DNA from: Providencia stuartii
GTDB lineage: Bacteria > Pseudomonadota > Gammaproteobacteria > Enterobacterales > Enterobacteriaceae
DNA: 64,000 bases
Reading direction: 5' to 3'
Assembly: GCF_029277985.1 (NCBI RefSeq)
Contig: NZ_CP119546.1
Span: forward strand, 2,480,001 to 2,544,000
Numbering within the stretch: position 1 is the stretch's first letter; each line of letters starts with the position of its first letter. The notes under the pieces are model-generated. The model saw only the letters and a list, made by a program, of their open reading frames with translations. It was not told the origin of the DNA and searched no databases. The position numbers and the translations under genes are program-made. Of the stretch, positions 41,132 to 50,096 are shown piece after piece.

Positions 41132-42121
41132 ATGACTTGTTCCTTTTTATCCTCTAACCATCTAGCCAGTCAATATGCTGTCGTCGTATTAGGCTTGCTA
41201 TTGATGGGTTGTAAACCCATTGATAAAAAGGACACCATTGTGACTCAAAAAACAGAACCTGATTTAACTTTCACCTGCGTGTATGAAAAAGACACATTGC
41301 CTCCCGTTGACGCTGAAGCCGATGTTTGGTTTAAACAAGCCCGTGAACTTGAAAAAGTCAATAAATCTCAACGGGATTATGCTCAAATTGGTGCACTCTA
41401 CCGTAAAGCCGCAGAGCGAAATCATCCTAAAGCCATGCTGAATCTCAGTAACTTAATTAGTTATGGCAAAGTGCCTCCGATTGAAGGTAAAGGTTCTGCA
41501 CAAGAGGTATGGGACATTATTCAAAAAATGGCAAAATTAGACATCAGCTATGGTTATTACCAAATGGGACACTACCTCGATACAGGCTATGGAGTCGTCG
41601 CTGATCGTACTAAAGCTTTAGCCTATTTTCGCCAAGCGGCTGATTTAGGTAATCCAGAAGCGCAGTATTTTATTGGTGATATCTTTATATCACAACGAGT
41701 TTCAGATAGCGATAATCCAGCTTATCGTCCCGATATTGGTAAAAAAATGCTTGCTTGTGCCGCGCAACAAGGACATGGAGAAGCCAGTTATAATTTAGCT
41801 GCGTACTCAAGAGATGTAGAAAAAAATATTGATAATACTTTAAAGTTTTTTCAAATTTCCGCAAGGAACGGGTATCGAATGGGAGCTTCTATGCTAAGTA
41901 AAGCATTTTCTCCAAATTCAACACCTAAAGATTATTATTATTTACCAATTAAACCTGATCCAGAACGCTCAGCCCGTTATGAAGCAATTGTCAAAGAAAT
42001 CGATGCTTCTGACGAAACCGCCAAGTTCCCCGATATCGATAAAATCGTACCCCTCCCCCCAGCTGAACTCCCTGAGTGGGATGGGTCCTTTGAATATAAA
42101 AAACAGGTTGAAGGACAATAA
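41132..42121 (+). CDS. Sel1-repeat lipoprotein, probable immunity protein, copy 2
   Basis: 329 residues, lipobox LLLMGC with Cys27. The first 34 residues are identical or nearly so in copies 2-5. The variable region (about residues 184-271, from ISQRVSDSDNPAYRPDIG to PKDYYYLPIK) is almost the same as in copy 4 and unlike copies 1, 3 and 5. The C-terminal FPDIDKIVPLPPAELPEWDG is common to all five. It begins 2 bases after the stop of copy 1. Role in immunity is inferred from context. Confidence 0.85.
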   Translation: MTCSFLSSNHLASQYAVVVLGLLLMGCKPIDKKDTIVTQKTEPDLTFTCVYEKDTLPPVDAEADVWFKQARELEKVNKSQRDYAQIGALYRKAAERNHPKAMLNLSNLISYGKVPPIEGKGSAQEVWDIIQKMAKLDISYGYYQMGHYLDTGYGVVADRTKALAYFRQAADLGNPEAQYFIGDIFISQRVSDSDNPAYRPDIGKKMLACAAQQGHGEASYNLAAYSRDVEKNIDNTLKFFQISARNGYRMGASMLSKAFSPNSTPKDYYYLPIKPDPERSARYEAIVKEIDASDETAKFPDIDKIVPLPPAELPEWDGSFEYKKQVEGQ

Positions 42122-42123
42122 TC

Positions 42124-43113
42124 ATGACTTGTTCCTTTTTATCCTCTAACCATCTAGCCAGTCAATATGCTGTCGTCGTATTAGGCTTGCTATTGATGGG
42201 TTGTAAACCCATTGATAAAAAGGACACCATTGTAACTCAAAAAACAGAACCCGATTTAGCCTTCACCTGTGTGTATGAAAAAGACACGCTACCACCCGTT
42301 GATCCGGAAGCGGATATTTGGTTTAAACAAGCGCGTGAACTAGAAAAGGTCAATAAATACCAGCGGGATTATAAGCAAATTGGTGTGCTATATCGTAAAG
42401 CAGCCGAGCGAAATCACCCCAAAGCCATGTTGAATCTCAGTAACTTAATTAGTTATGGCAAAGTCCCCCCGATTGAAGGCAAAGGCCCCGCACAAGAGGT
42501 GTGGGACATTATTCAAAAAATGGCAAAATTAGACATCAGCTATGGTTATTACCAAATGGGACATTATCTCGATACGGGTTATGGTGTACCTGCTGATAGA
42601 ACGAAAGCGTTAGCTTATTTTAGGCAGGCTGCCGATTTAGGCAGCCCAGAAGGGCAATATGTTATTGGTGATATTTTTCTCGCTCAACGTTTATCAGATA
42701 AAGACAATCCTGCTTATCAACCTGAAATTGGAAAAAAAATGCTTGCTTGTGCTGCTCAACAAGGTAATAAAGAAGCTGCATTTACAGCAGCGATGTTTTA
42801 TAAGAGTGTGGAAAAAAACTTTGACATAGCATTAGAATTTTTTCAATTAGCATCGGAAAATGGACATAGAATCTCAGCTTCAATACTCATTGATACATTT
42901 AAAATAGACACAACACCAAAAGACTATTATTACCTAGCGGTTAAACCAGACCCAGAACGCTCAGCCCGTTATGAAGCAATTGTCAAAGAAATGGATGCTT
43001 CTGACGAAACCGCCAAGTTCCCCGATATCGATAAAATCGTTCCCCTCCCCCCTGCTGAACTCCCTGAGTGGGATGGGTCCTTTGAATATAAAAAACAGGT
43101 TGAAGGACAATAA
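42124..43113 (+). CDS. Sel1-repeat lipoprotein, probable immunity protein, copy 3
   Basis: 329 residues with the same signal peptide and lipobox as copy 2. Its N-terminal third is almost identical to copy 4 (shared ELEKVNKYQRDYKQIGVLYR). The variable region is its own (FLAQRLSDKDNPAYQ, MFYKSVEKNFDIALEFFQLA, ILIDTFKIDTTPKDYYYLA). It may protect against a Tle5 variant that the resident toxin no longer is, or add dosage. It begins 2 bases after copy 2. Confidence 0.85.
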   Translation: MTCSFLSSNHLASQYAVVVLGLLLMGCKPIDKKDTIVTQKTEPDLAFTCVYEKDTLPPVDPEADIWFKQARELEKVNKYQRDYKQIGVLYRKAAERNHPKAMLNLSNLISYGKVPPIEGKGPAQEVWDIIQKMAKLDISYGYYQMGHYLDTGYGVPADRTKALAYFRQAADLGSPEGQYVIGDIFLAQRLSDKDNPAYQPEIGKKMLACAAQQGNKEAAFTAAMFYKSVEKNFDIALEFFQLASENGHRISASILIDTFKIDTTPKDYYYLAVKPDPERSARYEAIVKEMDASDETAKFPDIDKIVPLPPAELPEWDGSFEYKKQVEGQ

Positions 43114-43115
43114 TC

Positions 43116-44105
43116 ATGACTTGTTCCTTTTTATCCTCTAACCATCTAGCCAGTCAATATGCTGTCGTCGTATTAGGCTTGCTATTGATGGGTTGTAAAC
43201 CCATTGATAAAAAGGACGTCAATGTGACTCAAAAAACAGAACCCGATTTAGCCTTCACCTGTGTGTATGAAAAAGACACGCTACCACCCGTTGATCCGGA
43301 AGCGGATATTTGGTTTAAACAAGCGCGTGAACTAGAAAAGGTCAATAAATACCAGCGGGATTATAAGCAAATTGGTGTGCTATATCGTAAAGCAGCCGAG
43401 CGAAATCACCCCAAAGCCATGTTGAATCTCAGTAACTTAATTAGTTATGGCAAAGTGCCTCCGATTGAAGGTAAAGGTCCTGCGCAAGAAGTATGGGATA
43501 TTATCCGAAAAATGGCTAAATTAAACATCAGTTACGGTTATTACCAAATGGGACATTATCTCGATACGGGTTATGGCGTGGCGGCTGACCGCACAAAAGC
43601 TTTGGCTTATTTTCGCCAAGCGGCTGATTTAGGTAATCCAGAAGCGCAGTATTTTATTGGTGATATCTTTATATCACAACGAGTTTCAGATAGCGATAAT
43701 CCAGCTTATCGTCCCGATATTGGTAAAAAAATGCTTACTTGTGCCGCGCAACAAGGACATGGAGAAGCCAGTTATAATTTAGCTGCGTACTCAAGAGATG
43801 TAGAAAAAAATATTGATAATACTTTAAAGTTTTTTCAAATTTCCGCAAGGAACGGGTATCGAATGGGAGCTTCTATGCTAAGTAAAGCATTTTCTCCAAA
43901 TTCAACACCTAAAGATTATTATTATCTACCAATTAAACCTGATCCAGAACGCTCCGCCCGTTATGAATTAATAGTCAAAGAAATTGACGCATCTGACGAA
44001 ACAGCCAAGTTCCCCGATATCGATAAAATCGTCCCCCTCCCCCCAGCTGAACTCCCTGAGTGGGATGGGACCTTTGAATATAAAAAACAGGTTGTAGGAC
44101 AATAA
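43116..44105 (+). CDS. Sel1-repeat lipoprotein, probable immunity protein, copy 4 (mosaic)
   Basis: 329 residues and clearly a hybrid. The first part follows copy 3, while residues about 175-275 follow copy 2, with a single substitution that I can see (ACA to TCA in the stretch KKML.CAAQQG). The switch lies around the codons for YGKVPPIEGK and after. The last residues read QVVGQ instead of QVEGQ. This points to unequal crossing-over or gene conversion inside the array. Confidence 0.85.
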   Translation: MTCSFLSSNHLASQYAVVVLGLLLMGCKPIDKKDVNVTQKTEPDLAFTCVYEKDTLPPVDPEADIWFKQARELEKVNKYQRDYKQIGVLYRKAAERNHPKAMLNLSNLISYGKVPPIEGKGPAQEVWDIIRKMAKLNISYGYYQMGHYLDTGYGVAADRTKALAYFRQAADLGNPEAQYFIGDIFISQRVSDSDNPAYRPDIGKKMLTCAAQQGHGEASYNLAAYSRDVEKNIDNTLKFFQISARNGYRMGASMLSKAFSPNSTPKDYYYLPIKPDPERSARYELIVKEIDASDETAKFPDIDKIVPLPPAELPEWDGTFEYKKQVVGQ

Positions 44106-44107
44106 TC

Positions 44108-45097
44108 ATGACTTGTTCCTTTTTATCCTCTAACCATCTAGCCAGTCAATATGCTGTCGTCGTATTAGGCTTGCTATTGATGGGTTGTAAACCCATTGAT
44201 AAAAAGGACGTCACTGTGACTCAAAAAACAGAATCCGATTTAGCCTTCACCTGTGTGTATGAAAAAGACACATTACCTCCCGTTGATCCTGAAGCGGATA
44301 TTTGGTTTAAACAAGCTCGTGAACTTGAAAAAGTCAATAAATATCAAAGAGATTATACGCAAATTGGTGTTCTATACCGTAAAGCCGCAGAGCGTAACCA
44401 TCCTAAAGCGATGATTAATTTAAGTAATTTAATCAGTTACGGTAAGGTGCCACCGATTGAGGGAAAAGGTTCAGCGCAAGAGGTTTGGGATATTATCCAA
44501 AAAATGGCTAAATTAAACATCAGCTATGGTTATTACCAAATGGGGCACTATCTTGATACAGGCTATGGTGTTGTAGCCGACCGCACAAAAGCGTTAGCCT
44601 ATTTTCGCCAAGCAGCGGATTTAGGTAGCCCCGAAGCTCAATATGTCATTGGGGATATATTTGTTTCTAAACGAGTATCCGATAAGAAAAATCCTGCATA
44701 TCATCCTGAAATAGGTAAATCCATGTTAGATTGTGCATCTATGCAGGGGCATGGAGATGCGGCATATCGACTCGCTAGTTATATGCGCAATGTTGAAAAA
44801 AATAATATTAAAGCTAGTATTTATTTCCAGTTATCAACAAAAAATGGAAATCGTGATGCCGCATCAACCCTCTCTGATGTATTTGATTTAGCGACTACAT
44901 CAAAAGACTATTATTATCTAGCGGTTAAGCCAGATCCGGTACGCTCAGCTCGCTATGCGGCTATAGTCAAAGAAATTGACGCATCTGACGAAACCGCCAC
45001 ATTCCCCGATATCGATAAAATCGTTCCCCTCCCTCCCGCCGAATTACCGGAATGGGATGGCACGTTTGAATATAAAAAACAACAGGATAACCAATAA
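44108..45097 (+). CDS. Sel1-repeat lipoprotein, probable immunity protein, copy 5
   Basis: 329 residues with the shared signal peptide and lipobox. It is the most diverged of copies 2-5 in silent positions. Its variable region (FVSKRVSDKKNPAYHPEIG, MRNVEKNNIKASIYFQLS, VFDLATTSKDYYYLAVK) is unique. The C-terminus reads KKQQDNQ. Lipidation on Cys27 and Sel1 repeats are intact, so it appears functional. It is followed by the PAAR gene after 12 bases. Confidence 0.85.
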   Translation: MTCSFLSSNHLASQYAVVVLGLLLMGCKPIDKKDVTVTQKTESDLAFTCVYEKDTLPPVDPEADIWFKQARELEKVNKYQRDYTQIGVLYRKAAERNHPKAMINLSNLISYGKVPPIEGKGSAQEVWDIIQKMAKLNISYGYYQMGHYLDTGYGVVADRTKALAYFRQAADLGSPEAQYVIGDIFVSKRVSDKKNPAYHPEIGKSMLDCASMQGHGDAAYRLASYMRNVEKNNIKASIYFQLSTKNGNRDAASTLSDVFDLATTSKDYYYLAVKPDPVRSARYAAIVKEIDASDETATFPDIDKIVPLPPAELPEWDGTFEYKKQQDNQ

Positions 45098-45109
45098 AAG
45101 GATCTTAAC

Positions 45110-45373
45110 ATGCGCGCACTTGTTCGATTAGGTGACAAAACTACTCATGGCGGCGAAGTTATTTCCGCTTCTGGCTCGATGATGTACGGTAAGCCCATTG
45201 CCTTAGTGGGAGATAAAGTCAGTTGTCCGAAAAAAGGACATGGTGTCAATGCCATTTTACCCGGATCAACGCGCATTTTAATATCCGGTCGCCAAGCGGC
45301 ATTGAATGATTTTCAAACCGAATGTGGCTGTACCCTCATTGCGAGCCTTTCCTCGTCAGGTGAACAGTCATGA
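45110..45373 (+). CDS. PAAR-domain spike-tip protein
   Basis: An 87-residue minimal PAAR protein that caps the VgrG spike (ALVRLGDKTTHGG at the start, VGDKVSCPKKGHGVNAILPG in the middle, then RQAALNDFQTECGC). Cys and His residues suited to the zinc site at the tip are present. No toxin domain is attached. AAGGA lies 10 bases before the ATG. It overlaps the following membrane-protein gene by 4 bases. With VgrG, toxin and immunity upstream, the island carries a full exchangeable T6SS tip. Confidence 0.92.
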   Translation: MRALVRLGDKTTHGGEVISASGSMMYGKPIALVGDKVSCPKKGHGVNAILPGSTRILISGRQAALNDFQTECGCTLIASLSSSGEQS

Positions 45374-46494
45374 TGAGTTGGAAAATCCCCTCTTTAGAGC
45401 ATCCACCAGAGCCTCCATTACCGCGTGTGGGGCTTTGGTTGTTTTTGGTTGTTCTCATTGGTATTGCTGGATTTGGTATTGGCGTGTATTTATCTTCAAT
45501 TACCTTATTGTCTAGCGAAATCAGTAACAATCAAATAATCGCTTTATTTGTTGTTCTTCCGGTGATCATTATCTTGTTCATCCGATTACTTGTTTATTCA
45601 ATCACGGCTTATCGTCATCAACTTTTTACGAATATGTTAGATGACGCCCACAATGAATGGCGTTATTGGGCGGGTAAGCACCTTGGATTATTAACGCATT
45701 CACGATTAACTCAAATCGATGAAGAGAAACTAGAGGGCGTACCTTTATCTTCATTACCAATCAATAAAGATAATATATTGACACTAAACGCCTTGAAATC
45801 CCTTTCTTCATGGGAAAAACAAGAAACGGCGATACAAAAATTGCTTGCCCCAATCGCGGCATTTTATCATCAACACGCTCTCACACAGCCGATAACACTG
45901 TATTGGCAAGCAGAAGAAAGTGGGACTAATTGGACGGAACTTATTGAGCAGGAAGCTGCTCGCCTATCATTGCCACTTGAATCTGTTGAAATATTACCAT
46001 ACATGTCTCTCAGTGAATGGCTATTGACACTGTATGAAAACTCCTTTGAACCTAAGTTATACGCTATTTTAGCATTTCAATTAGACTCAACGGCAAGTGA
46101 AGAGGCCGCTAGTCTATTACTCGCCCCTCAAGGATTCTACGAGAGTTTAAGAGTACCTATCAAAGCGAAGATCCTGCGCCCAATATCTACGGATAAAGAA
46201 TCTTTTTCTGATGCACTGAAAACACAATGTGAATTTCAATTAAGTGGAGAGCAATTAACCGCCATCTGGCATAGTAATATTAGTGATAATAATAAAGGGG
46301 AATGTATTCAGGGTTATATTCAGCAAAACATGGCTTGTCTTTCTGAATATTTTTATGATGCTGATGCCCTACTAGGGATAAGCGACTTAGCAAGGTATGG
46401 AGTGGTGTTGTCTTTAGCAAGTGAATCACCACAACCTGTACTCATTACTCATCAAAATGGGAACAATCTGTTCTTACAACAATTAGTTACCTAA
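45370..46494 (+). CDS. two-helix membrane protein of the PAAR-linked module, unknown function
   Basis: 374 residues. Two hydrophobic helices near the N-terminus (about 22-44 and 56-78) are followed by a soluble domain of nearly 300 residues with no motif I recognise. It starts in a 4-base ATGA overlap with the PAAR gene, so it is made with it. An alternative ATG directly follows the first. Possible roles are a chaperone or loading factor, a second immunity protein, or an inner-membrane receptor. The sequence does not decide between them. Confidence 0.75.
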   Translation: MMSWKIPSLEHPPEPPLPRVGLWLFLVVLIGIAGFGIGVYLSSITLLSSEISNNQIIALFVVLPVIIILFIRLLVYSITAYRHQLFTNMLDDAHNEWRYWAGKHLGLLTHSRLTQIDEEKLEGVPLSSLPINKDNILTLNALKSLSSWEKQETAIQKLLAPIAAFYHQHALTQPITLYWQAEESGTNWTELIEQEAARLSLPLESVEILPYMSLSEWLLTLYENSFEPKLYAILAFQLDSTASEEAASLLLAPQGFYESLRVPIKAKILRPISTDKESFSDALKTQCEFQLSGEQLTAIWHSNISDNNKGECIQGYIQQNMACLSEYFYDADALLGISDLARYGVVLSLASESPQPVLITHQNGNNLFLQQLVT

Positions 46495-46719
46495 CACCAC
46501 ATACCAAGAAATGGGTATTAATGAATAGTCTAGAGTTACGCTTTTATTCAGGTGCTCCCTATTATGAATAGCCTTTATGCTGATATACTTTTACTTAGAT
46601 AATGTTATCAGCACTAAGTTTAATACGATACTTTTCTCTAAATGAGTACACCGCTGAGTACAAAATATAAACCTTAAAATAAAATCATTATGATTCAATT
46701 AAATAACCTAAACCTAACG
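46495..46719. other. AT-rich spacer before repeat B
   Basis: 225 bases after the last island gene, with no open frame and no clear terminator. It ends exactly where the second copy of the ychF 3' sequence begins. Confidence 0.4.
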
Positions 46720-47300
46720 GTTTAATGTGTAAGCCTATACTCTAGTTTTAGATTGTCTCATTAAGCATCATTTAAAAACAGCATAAAATTCATAATATTA
46801 CTATGGTTTTATGCTGTTTAATGTCTCACTGAATTTCATGAAAACTCACACCTAAATAAATATATTGCTTATTTATCTTCTCTTTTTTCAGTGAATATAA
46901 TTATATAAATCCACATAATTACTTGAATTTATTATATTTACTGACACAAAATACAGAACAGCAAAATCTAAAGAAAAACTTTCCGTATCAATGACTTCAA
47001 CGGTTTGTACCTTGAAGTGATACCTAATGGTAAAAAAGCTGGCAGTTTCATTTTCAAATAAATGGAAAATCGAGCATGCTGGCATTAGGCAACTACCCAT
47101 TGGTAACACTAGCTGAAGCCAGATCTAAATGTGATGGATGCTAGAAAACTCGTCTCAGAAGGGATTAATCCAACACAAGCTAAGCAACTAGATAAGATCA
47201 GAAAAGCGAACGAATCTGCAAATACATTTCAAATCATCGCAAAAGAATGGTTGCAAATGAAAGATTGGGCTGATGTGACCAAATACCGTCGCCTTTGATA
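46720..47300 (+). repeat. direct repeat B (right island boundary), truncated integrase remnant
   Basis: Second copy of repeat A. It begins with the same GTTTAATGTGTAA from the ychF 3' end, here without the rest of ychF. It contains the same stem-loop, the same integrase frameshifts near the positions equal to 33676 and 33730, and breaks off after the codons for TKYRRL. It has one extra G (about 47135), which shifts the remaining frame. The sharing of inactivating changes shows that decay came before duplication, or that the copies were evened out by gene conversion. Confidence 0.88.
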
Positions 47301-47631
47301 GACCCTGTAAATAATTCTGTGTATCTGTAATTTCTTACGGCCATAAGCATAGTAAAATCGTTAATGTTAACTTCTCCATTACAATATAGAGAATCTAACT
47401 ATAATCATCCTAAATTTTCATAAAGAGAGGCTAATAATATATTATTTAATTAAAGGCGCTGTATATTTATTCACTGACAAAATAGTTTCAATAGTAATAG
47501 ACTGTTATCTCTAACACTCGAAAGATAAGAAAAGATTAATTTCAAAGAGAACAGTATGATGTGATTGCTAGAACAACAATGCTATCAAGTAAATGATGAG
47601 CAATGCATAACTTCTTTTAGCGAGTCATCAT
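47301..47631. other. non-coding stretch right of repeat B
   Basis: At the exact break of the repeat the sequence reads GACCCTGTAAATAATTCTG, which resembles the terminal repeat of IS256-type elements in style; no transposase or partner end is present. The rest is AT-rich with no gene. Confidence 0.3.
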
Positions 47632-47661
47632 GATAATAAGTGACCTTGGCCACTTATTATC
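47632..47661. terminator. hairpin downstream of the DKNYY gene
   Basis: Perfect 11-bp stem GATAATAAGTG (47632-47642) / CACTTATTATC (47651-47661) with an 8-base loop, 18 bases beyond the stop codon of the minus-strand gene. There is no clear T-tract, so it is a weak terminator or an mRNA-stabilising stem. Confidence 0.55.
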
Positions 47662-47679
47662 TAAATACTCATTGTTGAA

Positions 47680-49245
47680 TTAACCAAAAGTGTAATAACG
47701 CTCAACATCCTTTTCCGCATACTCTTGGTGTGTATATCGATGCTCTTCGTAGTAATAATAATTTTTATCACGCCCAATAGTAGGCTTAATCACTGTAAAG
47801 GTCTCAACATCAACACCTTCAAGTAAATGTGCCTGACACCAGATGTTTTGCCCAACACGGCAAAAATTGCTTTTTGGATAAAAATATAATTCACCATCAT
47901 CAGGTAGTGTTAATGGTTGAAGTTGTTGATTGAAGTACCATATATGCTGCTTATCACGCCAATAAGCCCCATGATAAACATCAATGAGTTCTACTGTTGA
48001 CGCATCAGCGTTCTCTATATTTTTCCAACAAATCCTAACATTGTTAGCATCTTTCACTAACCCTAAACGCCAATCAACAATTTCAAAACTGTGGGGATCG
48101 AAACCTTCTAATAATTTTGTTCCCTCCCAGACATGTTTTTTATCGAGATAATAATTTTCTTGTTGGCGAAATGTTGCTGCGTCAGCATGTTCTAACACAC
48201 CGTTATAATAAAAGACTTGATTACCCGATATTGAAAATATGTTGTCAAATTTTGTCACAGTACGAGGGTCGACTCCTTCAATTTTAAAAACTCCCTGCTG
48301 GTGGTTTGAGCCGTAAAAAGCATTTTTATCGATATAATGGCTATCATTGATTTTTTGAAAAGTTGCCATATCCACGGTGATAGCGCCAAGCTTAAATTGA
48401 CGATTTTCTATCACAGAAAACCATAATGTATTGTCAATTTGTAATATAAAGTCAGTGTCGTAATCCCCCTCAAGCAAACGAATCGTTTTTCCTAATAAAT
48501 TCGTATCTATCAATATGGGCATATTTAACGATAGTTTAGGATGCAGCCATACCGAATTATTGTCAGAATAGATATTGTTTAAACTATCGGTAAATATGCG
48601 CTTAAACGTGAAAGGATTAGCATTAGGCAATACCTCATTTTCCCAGCTAACAACCTGAGTTCCATTAGAGAAGAAATCTGTGTTTTTAATATGAATACGG
48701 TTATCTGGGGTCGCATTACGCAAATATATATTGTACTGACGTTTAGTTTGATTCCATAATTTGCTATCAATCCATTTTTTTATATTATCTTCACTGGCAT
48801 CCTCAAGCTCTTGCAACCACTCCTGTGCCCAGTTTGGAGTATCAAAACGAGTGACTTTATCTGATAGGGTTGATTTGTCTTTTTCAACAATCAAAGTACC
48901 TGCGATATTTTCACCATATATTACCGTCGCGGTAGTATTTCTTGCGACAAAAGAGGCCGTTGTTTTTAAAATCTCAACAAGATGTAAAATATGATCACTA
49001 AGCTCATCCGATACTAACCATAATCCACAACGTAAAACTGCCTGCTGTTTATCATGTAACAACAAAAAGCGTAATTCATCTGAAGGGGCATTGAGATAAG
49101 TTAAAAACGATTGAGCAATGGTTTGTTGCTGTAATTTCTGGGTATGACCTGATGCTTCTGCTATCGTAAATTCTGATTTTAACCAACGATCAAAGGCTGC
49201 CCGTGATAAAGGTATTTCTCCAAATAAATACTGCGGTTCTGCCAT
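47680..49245 (-). CDS. DKNYY-repeat protein, unknown function
   Basis: 521 residues with no signal peptide. The C-terminal 300 residues hold repeats of the DKNYY family: Asp-Lys, an aromatic pair, a few residues, then a turn and a strand, as in DKKHVWEGTKLLEGFDPHSF, DKQHIWYFNQQLQPL and DKNYYYYEEHRY. Such repeats probably fold as a beta-rich scaffold and occur in bacterial proteins of unknown role. The N-terminal 170 residues are helical and unlike anything I recognise. It stands alone between the T6SS island and the restriction system, with no co-directional neighbour close by. A link to either is not shown. Confidence 0.75.
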   Translation of the reverse strand: MAEPQYLFGEIPLSRAAFDRWLKSEFTIAEASGHTQKLQQQTIAQSFLTYLNAPSDELRFLLLHDKQQAVLRCGLWLVSDELSDHILHLVEILKTTASFVARNTTATVIYGENIAGTLIVEKDKSTLSDKVTRFDTPNWAQEWLQELEDASEDNIKKWIDSKLWNQTKRQYNIYLRNATPDNRIHIKNTDFFSNGTQVVSWENEVLPNANPFTFKRIFTDSLNNIYSDNNSVWLHPKLSLNMPILIDTNLLGKTIRLLEGDYDTDFILQIDNTLWFSVIENRQFKLGAITVDMATFQKINDSHYIDKNAFYGSNHQQGVFKIEGVDPRTVTKFDNIFSISGNQVFYYNGVLEHADAATFRQQENYYLDKKHVWEGTKLLEGFDPHSFEIVDWRLGLVKDANNVRICWKNIENADASTVELIDVYHGAYWRDKQHIWYFNQQLQPLTLPDDGELYFYPKSNFCRVGQNIWCQAHLLEGVDVETFTVIKPTIGRDKNYYYYEEHRYTHQEYAEKDVERYYTFG

Positions 49246-50096
49246 AATATATTCCCTCTTACTAACGCATATGTTCTATCGTCTTGTCTCCCTAAGAGTA
49301 AGTAAACCTACATTTCCCTTCAATAAATAGCCATCGATAAAGGAATATACCTCAAATGCAATTTAGGGGGAGAGACAAAGATGTCAGTGTCTTTTAATGA
49401 TAACCGTGCATCATGGATAGACAATAAATTGACTTAGGCAACAATATTACCCGTTATTTTGTTAGTAGGGAAAATATTTTTTAGAAACCGCTTAGCGTTT
49501 CGTGAATAAATCTGCGCCTTTGTATTCATGATATAGAGAATGGCATTTAAAATTAAATTAACAAAAATATCACTTTAAATACATTTGACCATCATCATGA
49601 TAAATAGACTAACTTAATTACCCCCTAATAAGCAAACATAATTATGATATTTAATCATAAGAACTACTCAAACAAAAAGCACACGATAAAAGATATCATA
49701 TCAGTTTGCTTTTGTTATATTACCCACAGTAAAATCCATTACATGGGGCTAGTGACAATGACTTTTTTTGTATTTATCATTAAGAATAGACTCATTATTA
49801 AATATACTAAAAAATCATTGAGTGAATATACATAAATCTTATTCAGTTATTTTATAGACATCATGAGCCATTCTCATTACTCTCACATTTTCTCCTATAA
49901 TTCCAATGGTATTCCTCCTTCTATTTTGCTTGTTTTTTGGATTAACTTTAATATCCAAGATATTGAAACAACAATATCAAATAGCATTTTCTATGCTTCT
50001 ATATAGGAATTTAATTTTCAATATAAACAATACTATTATCTGTTCATATAGCACCAATCATCAATTCACTTTATAATGAATTGATTGAGTTATATT
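49246..50096. other. AT-rich region with no recognised gene
   Basis: 850 bases of very AT-rich DNA. A 63-codon plus-strand frame at 49644 lacks a ribosome-binding site and any family sign. A 9-bp inverted repeat at 50060-50068 / 50077-50085 follows the small lipoprotein gene and may mark its mRNA end. The composition suggests foreign DNA. Confidence 0.4.

Larger units (their letters stand above)
40164..45097 (+). repeat. five-copy tandem array of immunity lipoprotein genes
   Basis: Starts of copies 2-5 are exactly 992 bp apart (41132, 42124, 43116, 44108), with 2-base spacers in which the stop TAA, TC and the next ATG are repeated. The unit joins are nearly identical (AGGACAATAATCATGACTTG), so the repeating unit includes the C-terminal codons of one copy and the signal peptide of the next. 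Copy 1 has a different N-terminus, so the array probably grew by duplication downstream of it. Confidence 0.9.

Noticed and set aside
40164-45097. Regular 992-bp repeats considered as a CRISPR-like or phage-type tandem repeat
   Set aside because: Each unit is a full lipoprotein gene with signal peptide and Sel1 repeats, so this is a gene array. An assembly duplication cannot be excluded, but the copies differ in their variable parts.
49644-49835. A 63-codon plus-strand frame in the AT-rich region
   Set aside because: No ribosome-binding site and a composition expected from AT-rich DNA; not convincing as a gene.
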